Assembly (NCBI RefSeq): GCF_003286085.1
Contig: NW_020825331.1
Coordinates: forward strand, 806,001 to 870,000
DNA: 64,000 nucleotides
DNA from: Drosophila persimilis
Taxonomy: Eukaryota; Arthropoda; Insecta; Diptera; Drosophilidae
Direction: 5' to 3'
Shown here: piece after piece, positions 46,521 through 59,448 of the stretch
How the letters are laid out: every line of letters begins with the position of its first letter
Numbering within the stretch: the stretch's first letter is position 1
The notes under the pieces: generated by a model
Databases searched by the model: none
Told to the model about the DNA's origin: nothing
What the model saw: the letters and a program-made list of their open reading frames with translations, nothing else
Program-made: the position numbers and the translations under genes

Positions 46521-49500
46521 TACTTTTCAACATTCTTTGATATTTAGGAAAGTTTTCTTCTCTTCTTCTTTTCGAATTTCACGTTTATTCAGCCAATAAG
46601 AAAATACAAAAAGAGAGTGTGGAAGCTGCCGAAAGCCAAAATGCAATTACTTCTTCAAAAAATTGCACGAAATCAGCTTGGAAATGGTTGCTCTCCCTCT
46701 CCGGATAATCGTAAGGTGGCTCTAATCGAAATGAATCCCTTGAACTGTCGGTATTTATGGTTTCGCTTCGTTTGCTTGGGTTTGGGGACCCGCACCGAAC
46801 CCAATAAAACCGAATGGAAGTGCCACAAAGTTGCCAGAGCGGCAGAGAAAACGCGACTCGATAAACGATTGTTGTCCCCGTGAGCCCCTGTCCAGCTCAC
46901 ACGAACTGCACAAGAAATGTCTCCCCAAGTTGCAAGTTTTGTCAGGTGTTGCCACGCCCGTCCACCGTTCGCCGTCTTGCGTCGGGGGGCAAGTACAAAT
47001 GATGCTGCCACAGCGATGGGTGGCAAGATTCATGCAGCTGTTCCCTTGCGTGGAATATTGAATAATATTGAACATTTGCTTTGGCTGGGAATCAATTCCA
47101 ATTTCTTATTTAACATTTTGATTAATGCATTCCGGGTGGGCGGCGGTGGAGGCAAATGCAAAGTTTGTGGCAGCAACAGAAGCAAAAAAAAAAGAACGGG
47201 AGAAAGTAACGAGAGAGGGAGAGGGAACACATGAAAATGCATGAAATGATTGCGGATGCAGAAGCAGACCTGTGGCCCTGCCTGTCCTGTCCTGCTCTAT
47301 CCTGTCGTGTCCCGTTCGGGGCTCTTGCCAATGGCGGCCACTTGACACATGCTCAAGCACACACACGCACACTGATGGGGGCACATAGGGATCAAGAGTT
47401 AAGGCAGCATCTGCTCTGCTCTCTCGTTTGCCATTTGGCTTTTTGCGGCCACCCAAAGCGACCGAAGTCCCAGTAAAGGGGTGTGGAGGGGGGGCTCAAA
47501 TGTTGTCAAATAATATTTACCAGGACATGAGATGCAGCCACACACACGCACGCACACAGAGAGCAGATTGGGCAGCAGAATCCATGAAGGCAGGGCGAAA
47601 TATACATATGAAGATGGAAAAGTACTCGTACCGAATGAATATTCAACGAGTGCGGGTCTCGCTGCTAAGCTACTCGATGATATAGCGCGGGCGAGTAAAT
47701 GCTTTAAAATATTATAGCTTATACAACAAATTTCCCAAAAACATGTAGGTGAAATCTTTAAGCGATTGCTTGACTACCAGAAAAATAATGTAAACCATTA
47801 TTCAGTGCCCCACATCCTGAACTTTGATCAATTGAAGGAGGCCACACACACACACACAGGACACACAGGACACCCAGGACACACAGGACACAGAGGACAC
47901 AATTTGGTGCAGCATCAGAGGGCGAGATTCATCTTGGAGTTGGACATATTTGTTTGCACTCGACTGCGTTCCTGGTGTCAGAGGACAGACCAGGACAGAC
48001 CTGGGACTGCTAAGGACTCCTGCCGGATTTACCCCATTTGCATCTGCAAGACTTCGGGGGGTTTTTTTTTCCTCCACGTTTTATCAGAGCCGCATTTTGG
48101 CTACCGCCCATGTCCCCAGTCGGGTGCCAAGTTTCAAATTACACGCCTCGCCTGGCAGACGGCAGGGGCAAGGGAGAAACTTAACGAAAATAAATAAAAT
48201 ATATATAAAGGACATTGAAGCGTGGCCGCCTCCTCCAAACCCAAAAACAAAAAAATGAAGAAGGAAGAAAACTAAAGAGAAAAGCGGCGACATGTTCAAT
48301 CTGTCTAAGTCACGGACATGGACATGGACACGGACAAGGACTTTGTCTTTGCCTTTGCCTTTGCCTTGGTCTGTGTCTGTGTCCTTTTTCAATCCAACTC
48401 TATCGGCAATAATTCTCAACTGTCCGTTTATGTCTTCATTCTGTAGCTGCGCCTAGACCCCTGACTCCCTGACTCCCCTGACTCTCAGCTGCCGCTGCTG
48501 CTGGCATATATTTATATTTAATATCGGGAAACAGACAAAGATATAGACAAACAATCATATCGGGCTATTTACGGGCTGCCATCAGGCCAACCAGAGACCA
48601 GAGCCGTAAAAGATACAATTCATAAAGCCACAGCATCCCCAGCAGCATCCTTCAGCGTCAGAGTTGGAGTTGGAATCTGAGCCAAAGACAAAGACAAAGA
48701 CAAAGACCGAAACCGAGACCAAAGTTGGACAAAACACTTTTTCCAGAGATACGGACCGGGAGACCGTTTTATAGATAGCAAAATTCACGCAACACTCAGA
48801 AAGGACACCCACACATACTGGAGTCGTCCTGTGTGTGTGTGTGTCCTGGAAAACTTTTCTGTTGGTCTTTTGTTGTTTGTGTTTTGTTTAGATGGCATAA
48901 ATTAGATACGTGCCAGCACACCCAGAGACCAGAGACCAGAACCCATAACCCGCCAGAAATCCCTCTCGATTGTTTGAGCTTAAAAGACACAGAAAGGAGA
49001 CCCATAGCCAGACCTATAGATACCCTCATAGATCGATCCATATCTAGCCGATCACAGCAGCCTCAAATCAATCTCCGAGTCTCTCAGTCTCCCTTTTTTG
49101 GGGGTCGGAAATTGTATCTTTTCGGCTACACTGAATACGGAAATACCCTCTATATATGTCGGGTCGGCTTCGGGTGGCTTCGCTTGCCGCAATTTTAACA
49201 TTTCGCTGTCATATTTGCTTTCAACTTGGCGGCCGACAAAACTGCAAATTGCAGTTTGGACCCACCGCCCCGATCCCAGGCCCAGCCACCGCCCCAGAGC
49301 TTGGCCAAACAATTTTCTGATTAATTTCAAGTTTTGTGTAAACTGTTGAAACGCTCCTGATGCTCTTATGAGTGCTCCCGAATTGGGGAGGCGCTGGCCT
49401 TTTTGTCGACAACAAGCCAACGAAAATTAAAAGTTTTTCCTCTCCACTGAATGGTTATATAAACTGTGGTTCCAACGAATGAGGCAGCGAGATCTAAATA

Positions 49501-49550
49501 AATAATTAGCTCGCATTTGGGGAACAGCAAAGCACTACCAGAAAACACTG
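46521..49550. other. Non-coding spacer
   Basis: No supported gene. GACACACAG/GACACCCAG nonamers (47848-47902), GGACAT/TTGCCT hexamers (48312-48372), AAAGAC hexamers (48684-48708) and GT (48830-48845). Frames of 100-145 codons here are not protein-like. Confidence 0.75.
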
Positions 49551-49920
49551 GAAATATTAGCGAGTGCCAAGCCCAACCAGCGAGTGCTTGCAGCGAGTAA
49601 GCGATGCTTCTGTGACGTGCATTTTGTTTGTATTATTTGTCGGAAAACATCATGATATTCCCATTTAATCATCCGTTTACGGAGTGCTGGAAATATTAGC
49701 GAGTGCCAAGCACAACCAGCGAGTGCTTGCAGCGAGTAAGCGATGCTTCTGTGACGTGCATTTTGTGCGTATTATTTGTTGGAAAACATCATGATATTCC
49801 CATTTAATTATTCGTTTACGGAGTGCTGGAAATATTAGCGAGTGCCAAGTACAACCAGCGAGTGCTTGCAGCGAGTAAGCGATGCTTCTGTGACGTGCAT
49901 TTTGTTCGTATTATTTGTTT
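49551..49920. repeat. 139-bp tandem repeat, 2.7 copies, three CGAGT motifs per unit
   Basis: GAAATATTAGCGAGTGCCAA starts units at 49551, 49690 and 49829, exactly 139 bp apart, with few substitutions (for example GCCCAACC, GCACAACC, GTACAACC). Each unit has GCGAGTG, CAGCGAGTG and CAGCGAGTA within 40 bp, then GACGTGCATTTTG. The array stops within the third unit, after TATTATTTG. Confidence 0.93.
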
Positions 49921-52651
49921 TGTTCGCTTCTAAGCTTACGCTTCTTTCTCGTCCATTCATTTGTGGCTCTTTCATTGGGTCGTCCATTAGCCTGTTAATT
50001 AATTACTCGTTTGTAAAGTCATTCGTTCATTTAATGAATCACTCTCATTGCAATTAGATTTCATTGTGCAAAAGAAATCCCTTGTACCTTGTGCCTTCCA
50101 CCGCTCTCAGATGGTAGATGCTTTTGCCTACTTTGAGTTCCATCTCCGAGGGGAGCGCATGGTTGCCAGAGATCTCCCTGTGCAATGGTAATGCCAAATG
50201 AGGGCTACCCCTAACGGCGGTAGCTATCCTCCAGCTCTCCACCCCTCTCCTCTCCTCTCCTCTCCTCTCCTCTCCTCTCCTCTCCTCTCCTCTCCTCTCC
50301 TCTCCTCTCCTCTGATGATGATGATGGTGAAACTTTCAATTAGCGCAAAGTGTAATATGGAGCAGTGGCATCATTTTCATCAAATTACCAGTGACACCGC
50401 CACCACAACCGATTCCCAGGCGCATCCGCATCCGCATTCTCCTGGGGTCTGTCTCCTCTCTCTCTCTCTCTGGCTTTTCCTTCCTATTTCCCCTGGCGGA
50501 TGTCGCGCCTCCTGCCTCATGGCACCACCTCATTCCGTACCTTCCGTAGCCGCAGTCGCATCGTGTTCATCTTTTCCGTTGCCACGGTTTTAGCCATTTG
50601 CCATTTCTGGTCGACGATGACACAAAATGTCGGTCACTTGCGGCTTACCCCAAGCTCCAAGCTCCAAGCTCCAAGCACCCAGCTCCTAGGCCCCACCCCA
50701 TGCCTGGTCGTTCCCAATTTGGAAAATGCTGCAAATAGTCAGGAAAATTACCTCATGCGCATTTTCTTATTACAGAAAAATGTGCATAAGAAAATGGACG
50801 TAATGAAAAAAAATCTCAAAAAATGGAGCAGTCGAAAAATAAGGTATCCACTGGCGAATATACAATCATGATTTTTAATAAAATTAAGAAAAGAAATGGT
50901 ACACCAAAGATGGGTTAAGAAAATGAATCAAATCATTAAGGATTAAAGGATTACAAATGATATAAAAAAATATATCCAAATATATAATGATGATAAATAA
51001 CAATTATAGTAAGTACTTAAAAATATATATAATAAAGCTATAAGGATCTCCAAAAAGTACAGCAAACGCAAGAGAACTAATACGAAAAAAAAATGAGAGC
51101 GGGGGCCATGCCACACGCCTCTACCCACTCTCAGGAATACCTTCATGTTAAATTGAAAAATACCAGGAAAATAATGACAGAATCCAAAAGGACAGAAACC
51201 AGAACAAGGACAAGAGACAGCCAGGACCTGGAGACAGTCGAATGGCAGCACAGAACAGAACAGAACAGAACAGAACAAGGAACAAACGGAATGTAAAATT
51301 CCCTTTCGTACTGTGCTCTATGCAAATGATGCAAAAATGAAAATGGATGGAAATTGAAAAACGACAGAGCGGGAGGGAGGGAGATAGGGAGGGTGGGAGA
51401 GCAGGCGCTGGGCAAAATGAAAAATAATTAGCGCAATTAATGGCCACGTAATTAGCGCTTCAAATCTGCAATGTAGCCGAGACACTGCTGGTCCTCCTGC
51501 CTCTGGGAGCCTCTGGTCGCTGCAGCACAATGTGTGCAGTGGCACGTAAAGTGGAACCCCAGCAAAACGGATACCCTACTTCCATGAGACCCCATTACCC
51601 ATCCCCATCCCCATCACCCGTTCTCCCCATGCCCCGTGCCCCATGCCCCGTGCCCCTTCATTAATAGTTTGCTGCGGCCACGTTTGATAACTCTATCGCG
51701 GTCCGGTTGCCACTGATTCCTTTTTGCCCCTTTCCTTTTTCCTTTTTCCCTTCTCCCTTCTCCCTTTTCCATTTTCCATTTTCTGTGTGTGTCGGGTAGT
51801 GGATCGGATTCAAGCGACACGCTAATGAATGCACGATGGCCCCGTTTCGTTTCGTTCCGTTCCGTTTCGTTTCGTTTCGGTCTATGGTCTATCTATGGCA
51901 GTGCGGTGCGGTGCGGTGTGGCATCGGAAATGCAGCCCTGTCATGACATTTCTTCATCAGCATTTTGAGGTTAGAGGATGAGAGAGCGCAACGAAACCCC
52001 AAAACAAATCAACGCTGATCAGCGGGCGAGATGGCTAATTAAAAATGGCCTTTGATTAGGACAAAATGTTAGATTAACATTAGCGGTAAAGCTCTGAGGG
52101 CGTAGTGAAAGTAAGGCGACTGAAGGATACCCAATGCCAGGCTCCATTCCCTGGTTGTGCCTGTTCGAAGACACCCTCGAAGCACGGGGTACACCTGAAG
52201 ATTGAATGCGAAACTGACACAATTTGTCAGGGTAAATATGTTCACACAGAATGGAAATTGATGCCCACTTGAAGGGGCACACACACGTGTGCGCGTCAAG
52301 GAAATCCTTCCAATTCCTTAACTTATAAACAACTTAAAAATTCATTGTCTACACATGGTGCCCCTGACTGCCATTCCAAGCCATTCCCGAGCAGCAAAGA
52401 CGGTCAAAAGGTGCTGTTCGCCTGCCCGCCTGCCGATAGTTCCCACAGGGAGCGAGGCGGAGTCCTTGTTGGCGAATGAAAAACGAAAAACTGTCATCAT
52501 GTGACGGGAATCAATCTAAAGTCATTTTATAACCCGAAAACTCATAAATCTAACTTTAATGTTTTAAACGTGACTGCGGCACGGGCCCTGGTCCCCACGC
52601 CCCCCCACGCCCCCCTACGCCCGCCCCTACATGTGTAACGATGATGGTGTT

Positions 52652-52684
<33 letters not shown>

Positions 52685-53544
52685 AACCTCCGGCATTGAA
52701 ATTGGAAAAGTAAAACAAGCAAATGAATGTATTTCCGTTTGGGATTTTTCACTTTCCGGTTTCGCAGAGGGACCATGTGGAGGAGCAAAAGTCTTGCCGC
52801 AGTCACCAAGGGGCGTGGCAGGGAGAGACCGAAAAGGAGGAGAAAGAGCCTGGGAGACAACCCATGACAGGCGCCAGAGGAGACCAAAATAGACGGAAGA
52901 TTTTTATTAAATGGGCATCAAAACTATTTGGCGTGTCCCCACATAGGGGTGGGTCCTTGTGCGTGCCGTGAGCCACACATAAAACTCGAGCACCGTATGC
53001 GGTCAACGGAGGTGAACGAGGAGCAGGAACAGACACAGCAATGTGTGACAGGATTAATTAAGTGGCAATGCACGAGCCACACGGAGTCGTGTCCATAACG
53101 AATTGCGAGCCTTGCGAGCCCCTCAAACCGTGCCACAAGGCATCCAAAGCACGCCCCTTTGATCGCTGAACAGGGTTTCATTTTGCAACAGCCATCGATA
53201 GAGATAGCTTTAAATCGAGACGGCCATTCAATGCCCCCCGTTCGGGCCATCGAATCAAGGTCAAATTATGTATGGTCTTGCCCGAAAAACCAAATCGAAT
53301 ATGCCCATTTTGGGCATCAAAACCGAAACTGAAATCACATTTACAGATATAGATTTCCCTCCAGTCTTTGCTGTCCCCCGCCCAAAGGACGACGACCATT
53401 TCTTCCTCTCTCTGTGTGCGTGTGCGTGTGTGTGTGTGCGTGCCTGTTGCCTGTTCATGTGTGGGTAATTTAATCAGTAAGAAAATCGTCTTTTCACTTA
53501 CATACACATCATTACATTTGGTCGCATAAATTGATGATGCTGTG
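49921..53544. other. Non-coding spacer
   Basis: No supported gene. About fourteen TCTCC pentamers (50244-50313), AGAAC pentamers (51249-51278), CGTTTC/CGTTCC repeats (51846-51880), GTGCG (51900-51918), GA (52650-52684) and GT/CGTG (53415-53446). Confidence 0.75.
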
Positions 53545-53575
53545 GCGCTTACCTGAAACGAGAGGAGAGCAACGG
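53543..53575 (-). promoter_or_regulatory. Candidate recursive splice site 3 (minus strand)
   Basis: The minus strand reads CTCTCGTTTCAG|GTAAGC, with the junction between 53553 and 53552 and GTTGCTCTCCTCTCG further upstream. The acceptor and donor are juxtaposed exactly as at sites 1 and 2. It is the first of the three in minus-strand direction. No coding exon is evident on either side. Confidence 0.7.
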
Positions 53576-54579
53576 ACCAAAATGAGAAAATTTGTGCAAA
53601 TTCGATGCCAATAAACGATTTGGATGCCAGTAGCTACATGAAAGTAATGCGGAATATCTAGTTATATGATTAAAGATGCACTCTGGATCGCTGCTCGGCC
53701 GCGTATCATGGCAATGCCCCCCCCCCCCCCCCCTTTATCGCTTATTGACCATCGCAATGGTCCTGTGCGGATCTCATTTTAAATTCAATTTGCGGCAGAG
53801 TGTGAGATTTTTGCATGGCTTCCGATGGACGCACGTGCGACAATTGTCGGAGCTGTTTAATCACAATGCGGTTGGGGTTTTCCGGGGCTTTTGGTATGGA
53901 TCTGTGGCTCGATTTGGGGCTTGGGTTTCGGGATTTTGGTACATATTTAATTCATTTTATTATTATGGTTATTGTCCTTGTTGTCGAATTGCTGTTCGGG
54001 TGTTGGGGAAATTGTTATGGTTATTGTTTTGCATTCGTCCCGGAATCGGCCCAGAGACGGAACGCGAGGGAGGGAGAACTAAACACAATTTATAATGATG
54101 CCCCACAGAATGGTGTCGAGAATTTTCCAATTTAACAAACAATTCAATTAATGCAAATTACAATGGGAATCGTCACTAATGAATATTTTATGGGAAAACT
54201 AATTTCATTTTCATATATAGTGTCCGGAACATGCCAGCAGCTGGGCATCGATTGTGGATTGTTTACAGGCCGCAGGGCCCATCAAATGATGAAATTCCCA
54301 TGCCCCCAAAAGGCCCCCACATCTTGAAAGGGGCAAGCCCCCATCCCTGCATAAGACAATCTCCGCTTATAATTGCCGCAAAACGCAGCCAGAGGAGGAG
54401 GCAGGCGATCTCCCAGCCACTGGACACAGGACACAGGGCGCAGACATGGCGAAAATGCTAATTGTCTTCGTGGCACGGTGGGCCTCGTGTGCTGGGAGGT
54501 GGTAGGCGGGGAGGCGATGGGAGGCGATGGCCATGCGAATGCCAAATAATGATATCGGAGCTGAGAGGATTTTTATTTA
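53576..54579. other. Non-coding spacer
   Basis: No supported gene. A 16-base C-run (about 53718-53733) and GGGAGGCGATGG duplicates (54508-54532). Confidence 0.75.
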
Positions 54580-55262
54580 TACCTCGGAAAAACCGATAGC
54601 TAATCGATAGTTTATAAACTTTTCGATTTTTAGCCATCGATTTGAATCGATATATTTTAAACTTTTCGATTTTTTCTTGTTTCGATTATTTATTATTATT
54701 CTCACAATATTTCTTGCGATAAGCCGATAGTTAATCGATAGCTCTTAAATTTATCGATTTTTTGTTCTTTCGATTATTTTATACAGAAAATATTTTCCAA
54801 TCAGCTATCGATTTTTATCGATAGTTCATCGATAGCTTTTCAACTTTTCGATTTTGTTATTATTTTCAATCAGCCTTCGATAAGCCGATAGTTAATCAAT
54901 AGTTTTTGAACTTTTCGATTTTTTTATACAGAAAATATTTTCCAATCAGCTATCGATTTTTACCGATAGTTCATCGATAGCTTTTCAACTTTTCGATTTT
55001 GTTCTTATTTCGATTATTTTATGCAGAAAATATTTTAAATTCAGCTACAGATGTTTACCGATAGTTCGAACAAACTTTTCGAGTTTGTTCTTCTTTCGAT
55101 TATTTTAAACGCAAAATCTCTCAGAATCAGCTACCGATAAGCCGATACTGAATCGATATCTCTTAAACGTTTCGATTTTTTCGATTATTTTTTCGATTAT
55201 TTTATACAGAAAAGCGCTTACAATCAGCCATCGCTTTCCATCGCTTTCATTAAAGGATGGAT
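54580..55262. promoter_or_regulatory. Dense cluster of ATCGAT / CGATA motifs in a degenerate tandem array
   Basis: About 680 bp made of diverged units. The units contain AATCAGCTATCGATTTTTAT, CGATAGTTCATCGATAGC, ACTTTTCGATTTTGTT and TTTCGATTATTTTATACAGA. Several dozen CGAT cores are present, including CGATA and ATCGATAG elements close to the DRE (TATCGATA). DREF and the boundary factor BEAF-32 both bind such motifs, BEAF-32 to clusters of CGATA. Seen: the motif density. Inferred: possible insulator or origin-like role. A plain satellite is the alternative. Confidence 0.65.
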
Positions 55263-57492
55263 GGTTAATCTATAACTTTGCATTCAAATTGATTTATTAA
55301 CCAGCAATCTCCAGTAGTTATCGATTTGTGGTCTATCTCGATAATGAAATCAAAAATGCAATCACTGTCTTTCCCATGAACCCACTGTACACACTTTGGT
55401 GCCGCATCCCATATTGTTGCATGCTCCTTTTTTGGAGCTGCCTTCATTTGGCGATTCGATTGTTTTTGTCCCGTTGCTCGGCCCACCCCTGCCCTGCCCC
55501 GCTGTGCCTCTTTGCCTCGTTTTAGTTGCTGCTTGCCTCTGCTGCTTGGCTTTATGAAAACAGTTTTGCAATTATGCCGCCCCAACGGCTTCGTTGCTTC
55601 CTTTTGTTGGCTTCGTTTTGGGCCCGTTTCGTTTTTGTTCCAACTTTGCCAATTTGGATGTCGTCGTCGTCGTCGTCGTCGTCGTTGTCGGCGTTGTCGT
55701 AGTTTGGGGCCACAGAAAACTGACACAATACAACTTCCCAAACAGGAGAGAGAGCCCAAGCCAGCAGCAGGACGAGGACGAGGACGAGGACGAGGACCAC
55801 GGCCACGACCAGCCAGTCGATACCGTCTAGAGCCGGCCCAAAGACGACTTCATTTCGGGCGTAGTACAGCTGTAGTACTCTTGTTGTTGTCGCCATAACG
55901 TTTATTAATAAGTTTTGGAGGCTCAGTTGTTGCCATGCTGATTGTTGTTGCGCTCTCCTGATTCTGTTGCTCCTGCTGTGCCTGCTCCTCCTTTCTTTTT
56001 TGTGCCTGTGCCGCTGGGGTTTGCGGGGGAAGGAGGTCATGCCATGACTTGTCATGAAAACGGCTCAAACAAAAATACCAAAACGAAAGCCGGAAAGCCA
56101 ATAGGATATGGTCGCCATTCCGACCTGGCGAATACCCACTAGCTCCTCCAAGCAATAGACAGATCCACAGAATGCCACGAATTGAAGGCAGTCCTCCAAG
56201 TGTCCCTGTCGCAGAGTTCCCGCTAGATACCCATTGATCCTGCCACCATTACTGGGGACATGAGACGACGACATCGACATCGACATCGACATCGACGGCG
56301 AAGGGAATTAGACCAAAGTGCACTTTTTGATGACTTTTGATTTGTTTTACGATTCCGCTTGGGCTATGAATATTTATTGTCGTGCTCGGTTGCCATTTTC
56401 CGTTTTGTCTTTAAAATGCACGAAACATATTTTGCCCGCCGAAAAAACATCCATGGCAACATCAACAAACCCCCCACCTTTGATGTAGGCGAATGGCATG
56501 GATGGATGGATGGATGGATGGATGGTGGGGAGACTCTGATGATGATGATGATGATGGGGGCTGGGGGCTGGGTGATACTAAGACAGGGGCCAGATGGGGC
56601 AACTTTTTAATTGATGTTTATTTAACGTTCAACATAATTAACTGTGCCTCCAGCCCCGTCGCTGCCGTCGTGCTGCCGTCGCTGCTCCTTTCTATGTGCT
56701 CGAGCATAATATTTCAAGGATCGTAAACGGGCATTATACGAGCCATTAAATTGAATTTGTAAACGCTTCACTTGAGCCCCCCTACTTACTGTATCTATGT
56801 ATATAGATTTCGGGACGGCAGGAGGGCAGTTTTTATGTGGCTTCCTGTGATTTCTTTCTGGTTTTGCGATGCTTTAAACAATGCCTTGCCATAAACGCGG
56901 CCAAGGATCGCATTAACACTGCCGCAAGATGGAGCTGCTTCCGTTTTCACTTCCATTTCCGCTTCCGCTTCCGTTAGCCCCTAACCGAGCACCGCTTGGC
57001 AGCGCCACCACTTGGCGGCCCCTTTGGCCTACAATCTAGTTTTGTCTCCACTTTCGGTATTTGCCTTTACGACTTTCGGGTAATAAAAACCAGAATAAAA
57101 ACCTGAAGGAAAATAGAATTATGAAGAGGAGGCGGTGGCGGTGGCGGTGGCGGAGGCGGAGGCAGAGGCGGAGGCGGAAAGGTACGATAATGGAGAGGAA
57201 ATATTGAAGGAAGGAAGGAAGGAAGGACTCAAGCTAATGATAATAATACGCATAATAATGTAACCAGAAACGAAACAAATTTGATTTCAAACGGAGCCTT
57301 TCAGACACGCTCGCTCTATGGCGTTGGCATTACAGTGCGTTTCATGGTCATAAATCAATTAGAGGTTACTTGAAAAGAAGGAAAAGAGTAAAGTTATTGT
57401 ATATTATTCGAAAATATGAAGGTAAAGAGTAGTTCCTGAACTTAAGAACTGAAAGTTGTTCATAGATCTCCAGTGGTAGTCGCTGTTTTAGA
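55263..57492. other. Non-coding spacer
   Basis: No supported gene. GTC trinucleotides (55661-55688) giving a false poly-Val/Asp frame, GAGGAC (55775-55799), GACATC (56266-56296), GGAT (56495-56524), GAT (56537-56557), GGCGGT (57128-57178) and GGAA (57208-57226). Confidence 0.75.
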
Positions 57493-58112
57493 CAGCGAGT
57501 AGGAAAAGCAGCGCTGAAGGTGCACAACGAGTATTTTGTACACAATAGTATTACATTCAACGAGTATATGGTCCAAAGAGCGGACTTACAACGTGTACCA
57601 TTTATAACGAGTGTATTTATTAACGATCAGCGAGTATCGTTTAGCTGTCTTAAACAGCGAGTAGGAAAAGCAGCGCTGAAGGTGCACAACGAGTATTTTG
57701 TACACAATAGTATTACATTCAACGAGTAAATGGTCCAAAGAGCGGACTTACAACGTATACCATTTATAACGAGTGTATTTAATAACGATCAGCGAGTATC
57801 GTTTAGCTGTCTTAAACAGCGAGTAGGAAAAGCAGCGCTGAAGGTGCACAACGAGTATTTTGTGCACAATAGTATTACATTCAACGAGTAAATGGTCCAA
57901 AGAGCAGACTTACAACGTGTACCATTTATAACGAGTGTATTTAATAACGATCAGCGAGTATCGTTTAGCTGTCTTAAACAGCGAGCAAGAAAAGCAGCGC
58001 TGAAGGTGCACAACGAGTATTTTGTACACAATAGTATTACATTCAACGAGTAAATTGTCCAAAGAGCCAATATTTTACAACGAGTGTATTTAATAACAAT
58101 CAGCGAGTATTG
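57493..58112. repeat. 162-bp tandem repeat, nearly four copies, five CGAGT motifs per unit
   Basis: CAGCGAGTAGGAAAAGCAGC starts units at 57493, 57655 and 57817, with CAGCGAGCAAGAAAAGCAGC at 57979, exactly 162 bp apart. The last unit is partial. Each unit holds CGAGT five times in the same orientation, at spacings of 32, 33, 47, 23 and 27 bp, each flanked by A/G-rich bases (AACGAGT or AGCGAGT). Only a few substitutions separate the copies. The open frames inside it (such as 57520-57729) are by-products. Confidence 0.95.
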
Positions 58113-58903
58113 TTTAGCGAGTACATCAAACAAGAGACTTCCGAATCGGATTTGAAGCCTGAAAAGAACAGCAGGAGTCCCCAATTCCCTGGGGCATGCT
58201 TCAGTACAGATCATTCACTGTACTTCGTATCTATCTGCCTCTCGATCTATATCTTTCCATCTATTGTGGCAATCGCCTTCACTTTTCGTGCCAAATTTTC
58301 ATGAAATTTATGCCGCTGCTCGTTTGTGCAACCTGACATACATGTGCCTGCCCCCGCCCCCGCCCCCACCGCCTCTTTGGGCCCGCTGCAGTGTGCCTGT
58401 GTGCACCTCTGTGATGCCATCATAAATCGCATTTGTCTGGTTCTGGTTCAGTTTCTGTTCATTGTTTTTGGCGTTCGGAAATCAGCAACGCATCAAAGAC
58501 CCCAAAACCATCAATGATCCATCCGTTTGCCGTTTCTGCCGTTCTGCTTTTGTTTCTGTTTTTTTTTCTCTCTCTCTCTCTTTTTTTTTTTTGGTTGCTG
58601 GTTTTATTTATGTGTATATTTATTTAGCATTTTTCGTGTTGTTTACTGGGAAAATAAACTTTTCCACACATCATTAGCTGGGGAAATGGCAATCAATGCC
58701 AGAGACTCGGGACAACATCAAACTGCCACCCTCTCGCAATCCCCAGTCCAGAGCGCACTGTTCCATTCCAGTTCATGCCCATGCCTGCGTTCTGTTCCGT
58801 CCAGTTTCCAGTTGCATTGTTGCACACCCTGACCGCCGTTCCATCCACCGTTCCATCGGGGGAACGTGCTAAGTGCTGGCCAACAACCACGCGTGCTCGG
58901 TGT

Positions 58904-58936
<33 letters not shown>

Positions 58937-59261
58937 AAAGTACATTGCACGATCAAGTGAGCAACTTCATAATGGCCGTTTTTAGGCCAGTGACTCTACA
59001 ATGACTCTGTCTGTCTGGCGGGCCCTCCGATAGATTCCCTGTTATTGGTCACGTACTGTCACGGCTGCTGCGAGGACACAACAAAAACGGTTGACTTGTG
59101 CACTTTTCCGACTTCAGGCTCTCTAAAGAAATTAATAAGTGAACGTTCTCAAGTGCAATTTATTAATAACCAGCCGGTGCCGGTGCTCCATTTTGGAATT
59201 TTCCTCTAAGGAAAAAAAAGTCGGAAATTGAAAAACGAAAATAGAAAAAAAAAAAAATTAC
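58113..59261. other. Non-coding spacer
   Basis: No supported gene. CCCCCG block (58349-58368), CT then T-run (58571-58592), (GGCA) tetranucleotides (58904-58935). Confidence 0.75.
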
Positions 59262-59372
59262 ATTTTTTTTATTTTACTATTTTGTTGATCCCATCCATTC
59301 TGGCGTATATGGTATATGTGTCTCTGAAGAGGTGGAAAATTTCGGAAGCTCTTCACTTAAAACGTACGCAGC

Positions 59373-59448
59373 CTACACTGGGAATCGAACCCAGGACCGG
59401 ACACAGGACTTGTGTGACAGGCATCTCTTCCTACCTGCCACACCCGGC
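59373..59448 (-). ncRNA. tRNA-like unit 1 of SINE-like copy E
   Basis: T-arm CTGGG-TTCGATT-CCCAG is fully paired. Copy A has CCGGG-TTCGATT-CCCGG. The two differ by a C-to-T and a G-to-A change at paired positions, which keeps the stem. The A-box half (GTGTGGCAGGTAGG) is also recognisable. Not a complete tRNA. Confidence 0.65.

Noticed and set aside
49551..49920. CRISPR-like array
   Set aside because: Eukaryotic window; units are contiguous tandem copies without unique spacers between short repeats.
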